64,000 nt of DNA from Chiridota heheva (taxonomy: Eukaryota > Echinodermata > Holothuroidea > Apodida > Chiridotidae). The stretch lies in the NCBI GenBank assembly GCA_020152595.1, contig JAIGNY010002621.1:1801001-1865000 (forward strand), written 5' to 3'. Below the pieces are notes generated by a model that did no database searches, was not told the origin of the DNA, and saw only the letters and a program-made list of their open reading frames with translations. This document shows positions 1-12,016 of the stretch, piece by piece (the first letter of the stretch is position 1; each line of letters starts with the position of its first letter). The position numbers and the translations under genes were made by a program.

Positions 1-710
1 AGAACGTGTTGGATTGTAAGGATGCAGTGGCAATTGTTACAGAGGGGTTGGGGAACCAATAAGGAGGTGGGAGGAGTGAGGTGGGTGTGACCAATTCTAA
101 GACGGGTAATATGAGCGTTGTCGATCTGAGAAAGGTTGTTGATGGTGGATTTGATCGGGATTGTGGGCTGGATAACATGGAGTTTGTTATCAATTTGGAA
201 GTTCCATAAGGTTTGCCAGCGGTCACGAACAAGAGAAGCGATAAGCGGTTTGATGTCAGAGAGGGTTTTGGGAAAAGGGGAAGGGAGGAGGTTAAGGGCA
301 AGCTTAGCGGCTGTATCAGCCCTGTCATTGCCAGGGATGCCAACATGGCTGGGTATCCAGAAGAAAAGAACACTTTTCCTGCAGAGGGTGGGAGAAAAGA
401 GTTTCGGAGGAGGAGGTGGCAGGTGAGGTTATCCCATTTAAGATTGAGTAATGAAGTAAGAACAGCCTTTGAGTCAGAGAAAATGGCAAAGTGACTAAGA
501 GGAGAGTACTCAATAAAGTTGAGGGCGAGGAGAATGGCCTTAGCCTCGGCTGAAAAGATGGATGAGTGGTCAGGAAGTCTGCTACTGAGGGTGATGTCTT
601 GGATGATGGCAGCAGCAGCTGTCTTGTTGCCTTCCTTGGAGCCATCAGTATAGATAGAGGTGTAATTTGAGAGTTGGTCTTTGATTTGGTTGTGGAGATT
701 GATGAAGAGA
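1..710 (-). pseudogene. LINE RNase H domain and C-terminal zinc motif
   Basis: The minus strand encodes YTDGSKEGN near 655, FSAEAKAILLALNFIEYS near 560, FSDSKAVLTSL near 470 and WIPSHVGIPGNDRAD near 365-320. These are the D-E-D-D catalytic blocks of RNase H. A Cys/His segment (CNNCHC...IQHV) begins at the left edge. RNase H of I-type LINEs removes the RNA from the RNA-DNA hybrid. The domain looks fairly intact, but the element upstream is frameshifted. Confidence 0.88.
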
Positions 711-899
711 TTAGGGTGAGTTTGAGTTTTGTTATAAGTGGAGAGGTCTAGGTGGACAGAAGGAAGGGGGGGCCCAAGGCGGAAAAGTGGGCCAGGAATA
801 GGTGCCGAGAGTGGCGGGGTTGATGCCAAGTTGAAAGAGGTCTGATTTAATGCGTAAGCTGAAGGGGCGATAGGGTTTTAGTCCTATCAAAGAGGGAGG

Positions 900-2740
900 A
901 GAAATTGGGGTACCTAATGAGGTTGTAAACAGGGTTCTGAGTGTTGGTGAGGACTCTAAAAGCATAGGAGAGGCTAAGCTTTTACATCTAAGTAGAAAGG
1001 GGGTTCGTTGGCTTCAACATGAAGGCTAGTGATTGGGGAGGTCCTGTAGGCTCCTAGACAAAGCCTGAGGGCTTCATTTTGGATGGTGTTAATGTGGTTG
1101 AGGTATGAGTTGTGAGCGACACAGTAAACAATATTGCCATAGTCAAGCTTAGCACGAATGGTGAGCCTGAAAATTTTGAGGAGAGCATAGCGGTTCGCTC
1201 CCCAAGTAGTGTTGGAGAGCAGTCGGAGGAGGTTGAGGAGCTATTGCATTTTAGTTTCAGGTTGGTGATGTGTGGCTTGTAGGTGAGCTTGGGGTCTAGA
1301 GTTAGACCAAGGAACTTTGTGTTTTCAACTTTAGGGATGCGATTCCCATTGAGCACAAAGTTCGGGTTGGGGTGGAGGTTGTTGAAATGACAAAAGTGCA
1401 TGCAGACTGTCTTGTCTTTGGAGAATCTAAAACCGTTATTGTTGCTCCAGACTTGCAGCTGATTGAGGCTGGTTTGAAGCCTATTTTCAACAATAGGAAA
1501 GCTAGGGGAGGAGTAGAAGATGGTGAAGTCATCCACGAGAGGGTACGTTTGATGCTGGGGCCAAGGTCATTCCCGATGTCATTAATGCTCAGGTTGAAGA
1601 GAGTGGGGGAGAGGATGCTGCCTTGGGGACGCCCTCTTCTTGGGGTACGGCTTGGAGAGGGTGTGGCCAATCTGAACTTGGAACTGCCTGGGTGAGAGGA
1701 AGTTTTGAATAAAGATGGGAGGTGGCCTCCGAGGCCAATGGTGTGAAGTTTCGGGTAATGCCGTATTTCCAAGTAGTGTCGAAAGCTTTCTCGAGGTCAA
1801 AAATATGGCAATGAGGTGTTCCTTTTTGCAAAGGATTCCCGGATAGCGGTGTCGAGCGTAATTAACTGGTCGAGGGTATTGCGGCGTTTTGGAAGCCGCT
1901 TTGGTGAGAGAGAGGATTCTGTTGGTCTCGAGGAACCAGTTTAGTCTCTGATTAATGATCTTTTCCATAATTTTACAGAGACAGCAAGTAAGGGCGATGG
2001 GTCGGTAGCTGGTGGGGTCGGTGCTATCCTTCCCGGTTTAAGGACGGGATGACAATAGCTGTCCTCCAGATAGGGGAAAGGAGTGTGAGGACCAAATGTG
2101 GTTGAAGATGGTGAGTAGGGTAGTGGTGGCTTTGATGGGGAGGTGTTTCAGAAACTGATAGGGGATGTTATCTGGGCCCTTGGAGGTGCAGCCAGCGTCG
2201 CTGATGGCTTGGTTTAATTCAGAAAGGGTGAGAGGGGTGTTGTAGCTTTCCGGAGTTGTCAGAGGGAAAAGTGATTCTCGGGCTTCATCGCAAGCTTTTT
2301 TGATTTTGAAAGCATTGGAGTAGTTGGTCGAGGCGAGATGTTGCTGAAAGAGGCGGCGAGGTGGTCAACGATGTCTTTTTTTGTGTGAAGGTCTCCATTC
2401 CAAGAGATATGGGAGATGGAAGATTTGCCTACTCTGCCGTGGAAGCTGTTAACCATTCTCCAAATCTTCTTAGTGGGGTGTTGGTGGTGAGAGAAGAGAT
2501 AAAGTTGTTCCAAGTGTTGGTTTTACTGTCCTTGATAGTGCGTCTGGCCTTGCACGGCTGATGCGAAAGAGGTTAAGGTTATGGGTGGTCGGGTTAGTTT
2601 TAAAGTTCCTGAGGGCTCTTTTCCTGTTCTTGATGGCGGTTTTGCAGTCATCTGAGAACCAGGGGTTGGGGATGATTTGGGGTTTGGGAATTGAGCAGGT
2701 GGCGATGTTGATAAGGATATTACTGAAGTTAGACATGGGA
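900..2740 (-). pseudogene. LINE reverse transcriptase domain
   Basis: Recognisable RT blocks lie on the minus strand in several frames: KGPDNIPYQFLKHLP near 2190, DLEKAFDTTW near 1800, GRPQGSILSPTLFNLSINDI near 1620, and DDFTIFYSS with the catalytic Asp pair near 1530. FSKDKTVCMHF and TKFLGLTLDPKL (thumb) follow near 1410-1280. Overlapping open frames at 1302-1772, 1582-1968 and 1054-1536 show that single-base indels have broken the reading frame. Confidence 0.9.
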
Positions 2741-2759
2741 TCCTCATCCTCGAGAAGAT

Positions 2760-3500
2760 GGGGAGAGGTGTGAGTCACAGAGGGTTTCAAAGGGACCAGT
2801 CAGCCTTGTCGAGGTTCCAGTTGGGGTGTGCTCAGTGGGGATTTGAAGATTGGAGTGTATAAGAAGAGGGTAATGATCACTACCACAGAGGTCAGCAGTG
2901 ACTCTCCAACTAAAGTCAGGGGAGGAGGTTAGGGGAACAGATAGACAGGTCAATACAGGTGAGAGAGCCTGTGGCAGGATGAAGGTAGGTCGGGGAGTTA
3001 GTGTTCAGTAAGGACAGGCTGTGCTGACGGAGGCGTTTCGATGAACTTGCCTCTAGGGGTGGTGGTATTAGAGCCCCACAGAGGGTTGTGAGCGTTGAAG
3101 TCACCAAGAAGGATGAAGGGGTGGGAAGCTGAGAGATGAGGTTGTTAAGGCTGGTTGGTTGAATGTTGGTGTTGGGAGGGAGATAGATATTGCAGAGAGT
3201 GAAAGTTTTGTGGAGGGAGATAGAAATACAGATGGCCTGAAGGTCGGGCGTGCACCACCGAACAGGGCTGTGTGGGATATCGTGTCTAACGAGAATGGAG
3301 ACGCCACCACAGGCCCTGTCAGCATCCACTTGATGTTTGTGATAGCAAGCAAAGTTGTTAAAGGGAGTAATGGTCGGTGGTTTTCAAGAAAGTTTCTTGT
3401 AGGCAGAAGGCGACCGGGTTGAAGGTGGAGGCCAGAAGGTCGATTTCTTCAGAATTGGCCTTAAGGCTCCTAATGTTCCATTGTATGATGTTGTGGGTGT
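2760..3500 (-). pseudogene. LINE APE-type endonuclease domain
   Basis: Minus-strand frames show the N-terminal NIRSLKANSEEIDLL and CLQETFLK block near 3475-3380, then GGVSILVRHDIPHS, then GDFNAHNPLWG near 3105-3070, the Asp/Asn signature of apurinic-type endonucleases that nick the target for target-primed reverse transcription. The C-terminal SDHYPL histidine motif is visible near 2880. At least two frameshifts split the domain. Confidence 0.88.
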
Positions 3501-3689
3501 TATTGTAATTGATTGTGGTGTATGCCATAAAGGAGGCGGGGGTTATCTGGAGGAAGATCTGCTGGGTCTGAGTTCACTTGTTTTTTCTTTGGATTTGTTT
3601 CTTTGGGAGCGATTGTTTTTGAAAATTGGGATGAGAAGTATGATCGGTGTGTTCGTGTCAGACAATCCATACTCTCTTCAGTGTGGGTT

Positions 3690-3805
3690 TGGGAGGTGGG
3701 TTGTTTGTTGATTGGTTGTTTGTTGATAGGTTGTTTGTTGATTGGTTGTTTTTGGTTGGTTGTTTGCTGGTTGATTTGTTGGTTGTTTGCTTGGCTGGTT
3801 TTAGC
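3690..3805. repeat. Short TTGTTTG/TTGATTGG tandem tract
   Basis: Repeats of about 16 bases based on TTGTTTGTTGATTGG run through this stretch within the LINE, between the gag and endonuclease remnants. They add long but meaningless open frames rich in Leu, Val, Cys and Trp. Confidence 0.7.
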
Positions 3806-4039
3806 TTGATGTATGAAGGTATTAGTGGAGTTGGTGTAGGGCGGTAGGGGCTTTAGAGTAGGAAGGGGGTTGAGGAGAGAAGTGGTGGTGGAGGTGGTGT
3901 GGGTATTGGGTGTGATTGGGTTGTTGGAAATGGTGATGGGCTTAGGACTAGGTAAGAAGAGCCAGGTGAGGTCGGTTTGGGCATGGGAGTTAGTTTTTGT
4001 TGTTTGGGGGGGCGGAATTAGAGTTAGAGGAGACTACGT

Positions 4040-4720
4040 TTGAGTAGGAAGGTTTGGAGTTAAGGGAAGCGAGGAATTGTTTCCTGGCCTCAGGGTAGGT
4101 TATGTTGGGGTTAAGGGTTTTAAGTTTAGTTATTTGTTTTTCCTGAAGCCAGGTGGGACAGTCTTTCGAGGAGGGATGGTTTGCTGGGTGTTTACCGTCA
4201 CAATTTGTGCAGAGTGGGGGGTTGGTGCAGGAGGTGTTGTCATGGTCCGGGGCGGAGCGCGCTTGGCTGTGGCAGGAGTTTTTCCCGTGGCCATACCTCT
4301 GACAATTGTAGCAACGTAAAGGGTTAGGAATATAAGGGGCGACCTGGATTCTCAGGTAGCCGGCAATGATGTGGGAGGAGAGTTGGAGTTGCGAAAGTGA
4401 GAAATATGGTGTTGGTGGGAGTTTCGGCTCCGTCTCTCTTTAGAACGAGACGACAGGCTTCGGTTACATGTTGGTTAGCTAGTTCTTCTTGGAGGTCGTC
4501 ATCGGTCATGTACGCAAGATCGCGGGTGCGTATGCGCCTTTGCTGGAGTTTAGGGAACGATGGGGGTGACTGTGATGTCGATACCAGAGTTGGATAGGGT
4601 TTTGGTGGAAAGGAGGGTGGTGGCTTGTGTGTCCCTGGTGCAGTGCACCAGGAGATCACCGGATCTAAGGGTAGAGACTTTGGGAGGGTACCGACAAGGC
4701 CAAAGAGGGCTTTATGGATG
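4040..4720 (-). pseudogene. LINE gag-like protein with zinc knuckles (ORF1)
   Basis: Minus-strand translation gives a region with DLAYMTDDDLQEEL followed by a basic zinc-knuckle segment, with CYNCQRYGHGKNSC (C-x2-C-x4-H-x4-C) near 4310-4270 and a second cluster starting CTNCDGKHP downstream. CCHC knuckles of LINE ORF1 proteins bind the element's RNA. The frame breaks near 4320, between the N-terminal part and the zinc knuckles. Just downstream, at about 3700-3800, a TTGTTTG/TTGATTGG tandem tract interrupts the region before the endonuclease. Confidence 0.8.
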
Positions 4721-5330
4721 AGGAAAGGAGAAACTTTTTTAAAGCTTTCCTGCTTGTTGGTGGCATGGATTATAAGGATTTTGGGATTGGGGTTGCAGAA
4801 TGGTCAATGATGGTAGCAGGTGGGTCACGGGGAGGGGAGGGGGTCAAGGTCACTGCATAGGCGCTTTGTCATTATGAAAGAAAAACCAAGGGCCGAGAGA
4901 CCCGAGGCAGCTAGAAAAATCGCGGAACCACTATATGGGGACCGCTGTATTAGTAATGTGAAGGGCGTGAAAAGTCGGGACAGAACGAGGGAAAATATAA
5001 TAGAAAAAAAGAAAAGAAACGATCTCACCGAGGATAAAAGCCCATCCACCGAAAAGAAAATCCGAAAATGAAGTTATAAAACAAAAAGGTGCAAATTGGA
5101 GAGAAATTGGAGCGAAAATAGTTTAGGAGAATAGGAGCAGTTGTCACGTCGCTCTCGGACACGTGTTGAAAGATATATCCATTGGGATCGAATGTTCAAA
5201 TGTGGGACCCTATTGACTACAATGTGTCTTTAATCATGGATGATTTTCTTGTGGGAATAAAGCTTTGATTGAAAGTATTTACATTTGGGTCGTAAATTAT
5301 ACAAATTGCAAAAGTTGAGAATCACTGCCC

Positions 5331-5715
5331 CCACCGGGACCATGCTGCCTATATTTTCGAGTTGGTGCATGTCACGGCTTGATTAAAACTACCAGCACTT
5401 TTTTTCTCTCTTTCAGGCAGCAGAGTCGGGCCCCTTCCGCGGGTCAGGCTGGGCCGCCCACCGGAACCATGCTGCCCATATTTTCGAGTTTATATATTTG
5501 TCGCGGGTTGAATAAACTACCAGCACTTTTTTTCTCTCTTCCAGGCAGCAGAGTCTGGCTCGTTCCGCAGGTCGGGCTGGGCCGCCCACCAGGACCATGC
5601 TGCCTATATTTTCGAGTTAATACATTTGTCGCGGGTTGATTAAAACTACCAGCACTTTTTTTCTCTCTTCCAGGCAGCGGAGTAGGGCCCATTCCGAGGG
5701 TCGGGCTAGGCCGCC
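5331..5715. repeat. 127-128 bp tandem repeat, three units
   Basis: Units start at 5331, 5458 and 5586 with CCACCGGGACCATGCTGCC-like sequence. Each has TATATTTTCGAGTT, then ACTACCAGCACTTTTTTTCT, then a pyrimidine run ending in CAGGCAGC, and ends in GGGCCGCCCA. Units differ by only a few substitutions. The open frames across the array (5379-5639 plus; 5444-5857 minus) are by-products of the repeats. Confidence 0.9.
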
Positions 5716-7268
5716 CAACGGTGAACATAATCAAGTCTCGAAGGGATATCAGGAGGCACAGCCCCCCCCTCCCTTCCCTGGAAGCAATGGCAAAAAACCC
5801 TAGAAATACAGCCCCAGGTTGTAGTACATATAAATGAATTGATGATTGCCAACCCAAAAGTCAAGCTCTTCCAGCACACCCAGTTTTTGCCTACAAATAA
5901 GTGGGATTTTTATGTCCACCAGGATATAAGTAAAATATAATAAACAGACGAGTAGCACGACAACTGCATCCAGTGGCGTAGCCACCCTGAAAAAGTAAGG
6001 GTGTCCAAAAAAGGTCCTAGACCCCACCCCCCCCCCCCTCCAAAACAAAATGTTAAAATTTAGCCCACTTCAGAAGACAATTTTCTTTTTAAAAAAGCAA
6101 CAACATTTTTTATAAAAAAAAATTATCTTAATTTTTAAATTTTCTGCATCTCAGCTTCACTGCCTATCAAACACAACTTTTGCCAAAATGCTATTAGAGC
6201 ATGGAAACTACACAAGCCTTAATCACTCCACGGCAGTGCCTTTTGTACCTCACACTGATATCAACAGTCTCCAACGAGTTCACACTCTTGATTAACGCAC
6301 AAAATCTTGGTCTTCCTTGTTACAATACGTTTAAAAAAAAGTGGGAATTCCCTTCTTGAAAATTGAACTTAAAAAGTGAATCAACAATTTAAGATGGACT
6401 GCTAAACCTTGGCCCTTTTTTCTTCTTGATACTCTTAAGTTAGCAATACCTTACATTTGCATTAAATGTGAAGGATTAGAACTCAAAGAGAGAAGTCATC
6501 CAAACCGTGAATGACTTCGCAGAAATGCTGACCAGCAGGGATATCAGTCCACCAAGACTGTTCCGGCATTGGTTATAACTTTTTGAAAACCAGCTAGGAG
6601 AATGCTTCATGTATTCCATGGATATGCTCACTTTCCAACGACATCATAGGAATCTGAACAAAGTCCACAGAAGGTATTGTGTCCTTGGCTGATGTGTGGC
6701 TGTGAAAGAGAATGCTGTGACATATGAACATGCCCACAAAAACAACACGCAACTTATTTTAAAGTACCTACTTTGAGAAATTTGTTGATGTTTATTTCGC
6801 TTTAAAATCTCTTTGATCTTATAACCATTTTCACAATTACAGTATAAACATACAAGCTGCTAAATGTAAACAATAATTATTTCAATGTTACTTATGCACA
6901 TTTCGGAAGCTTACAAACTAAGCAACAAAAGCAGTTGTTTAACCGACTTACAAACCGCTCTTCACGATGACACTGGATAAAGTTGTCGATGGTTACAGCT
7001 GGTTCAGATCTATAGAAAGTAGAAGCAACTAAAACAAATACAAACATAATTCAAACAATGACCAAAAACATTTGTGATACTGTCAGATTTTGTATGAATA
7101 CAACTCAAAATGTGTTGCTTTAAAATTTACACAAAAGTTATAGATATACTAAAGCATTCAGTGTTTTCATGCAAGAAATTAAAATAACCCTCAGAAAAAG
7201 CAAAGCTTTCTATTTTATAAAGCTGGAAGTATTTCATTATTGGCAAAATATTAGTCAAATTTAACTTG
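5716..7268. other. Noncoding DNA; no gene seen
   Basis: AT-rich sequence with a poly-C run near 6028 next to an AGTGGCGTAGCCACC motif (about 5970) of the kind often found at edges of interspersed repeats. No open frame has domain signs. Confidence 0.5.
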
Positions 7269-7753
7269 TTAAAGGTTTAGTCCAGTCGTCAAGCATGTCC
7301 ATCTTATATGAAAGAGGACTTTAAAAGATACTATATAGGGAAGAAAGCGTTCAAAAGCGTAAAAATGACTCAAATCAAGACTTGTTGTAATATCATAGCC
7401 TTAGATTCCTCAAAGTCTTTATGTATTATATCATATTTCGTTCTGTGATTTTGCGGCTTAAAAACCATGGAATATGTCAAAAAAGTAGTAAAACTGAATC
7501 TAAGAAATGTATTTATAATAAACCACCTGAAGAAAGTTTGAGGTAAAATAATTTTAATTGTGAAAAAATAAACTTTCGTTTAAGTACATAAAGACTTTGA
7601 GGAATCTGAGGCAAAAATGATAACCAAACTTTAAACTTGAATATTTTCTTAGAGGAATAAAATTTTGCAATGCTTTCTTCACCATTTTTTGTTTCTTTTG
7701 AAATCCTCTTTCATATAAAATGGACATGCTTGACACCTGAACTAATCCTTTAA
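7269..7753. mobile_element. TTAA-flanked MITE, family A, copy 1
   Basis: The ends are inverted copies of each other for about 75 bp: the left begins TTAAAGGTTTAGTCCAG and continues to TATATGAAAGAGGAC; the right is its reverse complement ending CCTTTAA. The TTAA flank and AGG terminus suggest piggyBac-type mobilisation (inference). No transposase is encoded. Further copies are at 26101-26575 (decayed), 43626-44197 and 50430-50998. Confidence 0.85.
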
Positions 7754-8833
7754 GACTGATAGTGTGAAATTTATATCAGTTTCTTCCAAAGCCAAATACT
7801 AAAACAAGATGCATACCTCACATACTATTTGAAGAACCCTTGAAACTCACAAATACTTGATTTGCTTTAATTAGATATGTAAATCAAATGAATTCTGGAA
7901 TAGGCTTAGTAATTAAGACTAGTTTCCACCCCTGGAAGAACAGAGCTTATCTTTTTCACCATAAACGTGTATGATCTAAGTAAGGAAGATTGGCTGCATG
8001 CATAATACACTTGTTGATGACACCCATTCCAAATGAAAATTTAAAGAGCAAAACATTTGAGGTGATCTTCTCGCTTTTTGGAGACTAACTTGAAGATAAT
8101 ACATGTATTTTTTCTTAGACATGTAGAGGTTAAAAGAAATATAATCTGTTTAAAATGGAACTTTTTTAATTTCCTGGCATAAAACATGTAAGTTTATGAG
8201 GCTTGTTCACCTCATTAGTATTTTTACATTCATATTGTGTATTTTTTGTCCTAACATAATATTTCTCTGAGCGGGGCTGCAAAATCTGATCAAATAATTT
8301 GAAGATCTGAATTATAGTAGATACAACCTATCTAACCATGTTCAGTGATGTGATACAGGAAAAAAATTTTTAAAGGAATACATATATAGATAGCTGCGCG
8401 TGTTAAAATATTTCTTAAACTTTGATCCGACTATTCTAAACCCCAAAAATGTACTTTTGTTATTCTACAGTAGTCACCGATGGTGAGCACAGACTTGATC
8501 TTTCCTTCGAGCTGAGTGATACATGTACTTCTAGTTGAAGAAGGTAGGATCTTATAGTGATTTGCAGCCGGTCACATAAAAAGGCTACCACCTGAAATGG
8601 AAACACTGAACAAACTGTTACATGTTGAACATTATTACATTAGTTGCCATTAAAATGTATTTGTGCCTAATAAAACTCGCAGCTTTAATAATATGCTAAC
8701 AAAATTTGGAATTTTAATGTGCAAATTACACCATGTATACAGCTACCATAACCATACACCACACCAATGCAGTCAGTCATAATCAAAATGAAAAAGTTAA
8801 GCACAATGACTAACTTTATTAACTATCTCTTAC
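7754..8833. other. Noncoding DNA; no gene seen
   Basis: AT-rich sequence without a convincing coding segment, tandem array or terminal repeat. Confidence 0.4.
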
Positions 8834-8975
8834 CAAGCAGTCCAAGCATAGATTCAAATTTGTCTCCTATAACTTTTTTTAATATGTCATCACCATCATT
8901 TACCTTCCGAGCTTCAGCAAGGAAAGCAATTTTTTTAAATCGTTCCCCAACAAATACAATTAAATTGAAAAGTTT
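8834..8975 (-). CDS. Candidate internal coding exon of an unidentified gene
   Basis: On the minus strand an acceptor (CTTTATAG) is followed by 47 open codons plus one base, then a strong donor GTAAGAG. The peptide begins KLFNLIVFVGERFKK and ends near GDKFESMLGLL; it is charged and protein-like, with no low-complexity bias. I recognise no family. It may belong with the exon-like segments at 9530-9687 and 12017-12361 on the same strand, but intermediate exons would be needed to join their phases. RNA evidence is absent, so this remains a candidate. Confidence 0.35.
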
Positions 8976-9529
8976 CTATAAAGATAGTTGATATGAATGA
9001 CTAAAAGAGTGACCAAGAATATGTTCAAAATTCAAGAATTTTCAGAAATTCATTCGGATCTTCAGTTGTTTCATCTGTTCACAAGTCCACAACAAGTCAT
9101 ATCTAGGTCCTTATGTCATAGGCATTGGATAGATTCTTTTAACTTATCAAACAAATCCAAGAATACATTAATGTACTAACACTCAGCCAGCCTAAAGTAT
9201 TGCTGATATCGATGTAAGAATCATTATTGACAACTGTCAGATATGTTACATGCACAGGAGGCAATGGAAAAGATATTACAAACAAAATAATCTCCTTTAA
9301 ATGGTATCTAATCGCATACGCAATTCACCCTTCTTTAGACTTTCTCATATTTCTTCTGTCTTACAACCTCGCCAATCTTAAAACTTCAAATCGTCCCTTG
9401 ATGATCCTTGTGAGCTACAGCTTCCTTCAGATTCACAAACAAAACAGTTAATCTCAATCGCACAGGAGACCAAAAAAGCCTGTTAATGTTCAGTTCTGTA
9501 GTCTAACAATACCCCTTTGCACCTCTTAC

Positions 9530-9598
9530 TTGAAGCATTTCCGAAATACTTATTGGAAATATTTATTGAAGCTGACATCAGAAATATTTCTACGAAAT
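9530..9598 (-). CDS. Candidate short coding exon, unidentified gene
   Basis: Minus strand: acceptor CTACTTACAG, two leading bases, 22 open codons (FVEIFLMSASINISNKYFG...), one trailing base and donor GTAAGAG. Its incoming phase matches the segment at 9651-9687, although the gap between them is only 52 bases, short for an intron. No family is recognised. Confidence 0.22.
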
Positions 9599-9650
9599 CT
9601 GTAAGTAGATGATTTTCAAAAATAACATCAATGACAGGACACCTCTCTAC

Positions 9651-9687
9651 CTTTCTGATTACTTGGCAGACGCACAGGATATTTTTG
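9651..9687 (-). CDS. Candidate micro-exon, unidentified gene
   Basis: Minus strand: acceptor TTAATTTTGCAG, 12 open codons (QKYPVRLPSNQK) plus one base, then a GTAGAG donor. Phase 0 entry fits the exit phase of 12288-12361, and its exit phase fits 9530-9598. Too short to judge alone. Confidence 0.18.
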
Positions 9688-10049
9688 CTGCAAAATTAAA
9701 GAAAAAGAACGAGAAAATGTCAATGTACTTTGTAAAAAGCACATTTATTTTTTGAGAATATCTTTTCAAGTTAGGCAAGATGAAGTTTAAAATTAAGTCA
9801 GAATGGCAGAGAATGAAAACACAATCAAGAAAAACAGGTTTATTCTTTCATATAGTACAATTTTTATATCAAAACAAGGAAAAATTGATGTGCTGCAGAC
9901 TTGATAGAAACTTGCTTTTAATATAATACTAATTTAGTTGACATATCCACCTATCTATCCATAGCCATTGAACAAGAATAAGATAAAACAGTTGTCTGTT
10001 GAAGACTTGTTTTATTATGTATCTTTTTACTGTTCTTTCCAGAAAAAAA

Positions 10050-10640
10050 GTGATTATCTGGATGCAACACCTAGTTAAAATTACTGTAAAATTGAACCAG
10101 AAAACCAAAGGTTTTGAAGTTTTAATGCGTGATATGGATTTTAGATTTTAACTACTACTTGTATAATAAATTTGACCACACAATGGGCTCAAAATAACAA
10201 TGACAACAAATGACTCCCAAGAATGAAATCTTAAAATTAATTAAATTTAACCAATTATATTCCATTAACAGGTACACACTTGCTAATAACATGAGATTGC
10301 CACCAAAAAACAAATGGTCACATCTGCGGTCAATCAGCTACCTGTGTACCACATATGACCTGAATCCTATGTATCTTAAAAGCTCTTTTCAACAAAATCA
10401 TGTTAAGCCCACCCACTATGCAGTATGCATGTTAATGAAATTCAACATTTTGTACCATAATTATGTACACATTAGCCAACAACAATTACACCAAATATGA
10501 AACAATACAGAGATGCAGTTGTTAAGATATGATTATTTTCAAATTTTAGCACTAAGCCCCACTGCCTACTCATTAATATGCATGACATTACTACCAAAAA
10601 CCATTGGGCACATCAGTTTTTTTCAGCAGGTATGACTTTT
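10050..10640. repeat. Dispersed repeat, about 600 bp, copy 1
   Basis: This stretch matches 42570-43190 over its length (shared landmarks: GTGATTATC near the start, GGGCTCAAAATAACAA, GGGCACATCTGC, ACTCATTAATATGCATGAC). Partial copies lie at 36265-36545 and 37500-37600. The repeat contains the ACTAAGCCCCAC core also seen in the 19-bp minisatellite at 31.3 kb. No coding capacity; class unknown. Confidence 0.75.
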
Positions 10641-11281
10641 AAACTCTACTAGAAGCAATTAAAAAACCCTGATAATTCAGCAGTAACGCTATGCACAATA
10701 TTTGACTCTTCCCAATAAGTTCCATTGTGTGCATATAGATCACTGGTTCTTAATTAAATTTTTCCAAGGGCCATCCTTTTACAACAGCCTCAGTCCACAG
10801 GCCAATCGTGTGGCAAAACCAGCTTCTGTGACAAACAAAACCCGTCAAAACTCCTTGAATAAAAACAAATCAAGGGCACGCATGATAAGAAAGATGTATG
10901 CCAGATGTTGGCGGTTCTCTTATCAGCCTTCCTTTGACAAGCTGCGAGTTAGCCTATTTTATAGAAGAACTAAATATAACATTTTGCTTGATAAGCCACG
11001 ATGTTATAGTGAGCTGATCTGCCTATGAAAAAGCTAAAATAAACCAAGTATTTTGGGATTTTTACAGATCTTATTAAAAAAAAATCCCGCTGCGACTATT
11101 GTTCGCGGGCAAGAGTGGATTGTCTGGCAGGCTAGATTTGGCCGGTGGGCCACCTATTAGGAATTGCCGGTCTAGGTGTTATAAAGCAATGTATTCATAT
11201 TTATTCCTTTTGATCAAACTGTTTTTTAGCTGTTTAACACTTTCACAAGCATTGTACTATCTCCTCAAGTCCTTGTAAATT

Positions 11282-11733
11282 GTTCTGAAGTAATGTGAGA
11301 GCGTACTGTTCTAAAGTAATGTGAGAGCGCACTGTTCTGAAGTTATGTGAGAGCGTACTGTTCTGAAGTTATGTGAGAGCGTACGGTTCTGAAGTTATGT
11401 GAGAGCGTACGGTGCTAAAGTAATGTGAGAGCGTACAATTCTGAAGTAATGTGAGAGGTACGGTTCTGAAGTAATGTGAGAGCGTACGGTTCTGAAGTAA
11501 TGTGAGAGCGTACGGTTCTGAAGTAATGTGAGAGCGTACGATTTTGACGTAATGTGAGAGCGTACGGCTCTGAAGTAATGGGAGAGCGTACGGCTCTGAA
11601 GTAATGTGAGAGCGTATGGTTCTGAAGTAATGTGAGAGCGTACTGCTCTGAAGTAATGTGAGAGCGTACTGCTCTGAAGTAATGTGAGAGCATACTGTTC
11701 TGAATGTGAGAGCGTACTATTCTGAAGTTTCAG
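11282..11733. repeat. 26-bp minisatellite, about 17 copies
   Basis: Tandem units of the form GTTCTGAAGTAATGTGAGAG plus CGTACG, with scattered substitutions (GTTC/GCTC, CTG/CGG, AGTTATG/AGTAATG) and one shortened unit near 11455 and another near 11700. Open frames at 11395-11742 and 11415-11693 on the minus strand are repeat artefacts. Confidence 0.93.
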
Positions 11734-12016
11734 AATATTCAAACACTTTTAGTGATGTGACCGTATTAATAACCTTTGATGTGATCGTTCAAATTAACCA
11801 TTCCTTTTTATTCAAAAATTATTCCAATCAAAATTCCCATGACTGCAAAAACAGCTCATATTTTGGCCGAGAGGTCCTTTAACCCACTCCAAATTTAGAG
11901 GATACAGAATCTAAGATGGACCAATATGCCACTTCGAAAGAGTTAAGTTTTCTTGTAACATTGATATTGATTAACGGAAAAGATAAGAATCTTACCATCT
12001 ACATCTGTTCTTGATG

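Larger units (their letters stand above)
1..5100 (-). mobile_element. Decayed I-superfamily non-LTR retrotransposon (LINE)
   Basis: Read on the minus strand the element has, in order, a gag-like CCHC protein, an APE-type endonuclease, a reverse transcriptase and an RNase H domain. This gag-EN-RT-RNH order is that of the I/Jockey group of LINEs. Frames shift many times, so it is an inactive copy. The 3' end lies beyond the left edge of the window. The 5' boundary is uncertain; the last recognisable coding sequence is near 4.7 kb, and the following few hundred bases could be 5' UTR. A related but diverged 3' fragment lies at 60262-61660. The exact clade (I, Nimb or similar) is not certain. Confidence 0.9.

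Noticed and set aside
5444-5857. 137-codon minus-strand open frame
   Set aside because: Spans the 127-bp tandem repeat; repeated Pro/Gly/Arg-rich peptide with no domain.
11395-11742. 115-codon minus-strand open frame with repeated SHYFRAVRSHITS
   Set aside because: Translation of the 26-bp minisatellite, open in several frames.
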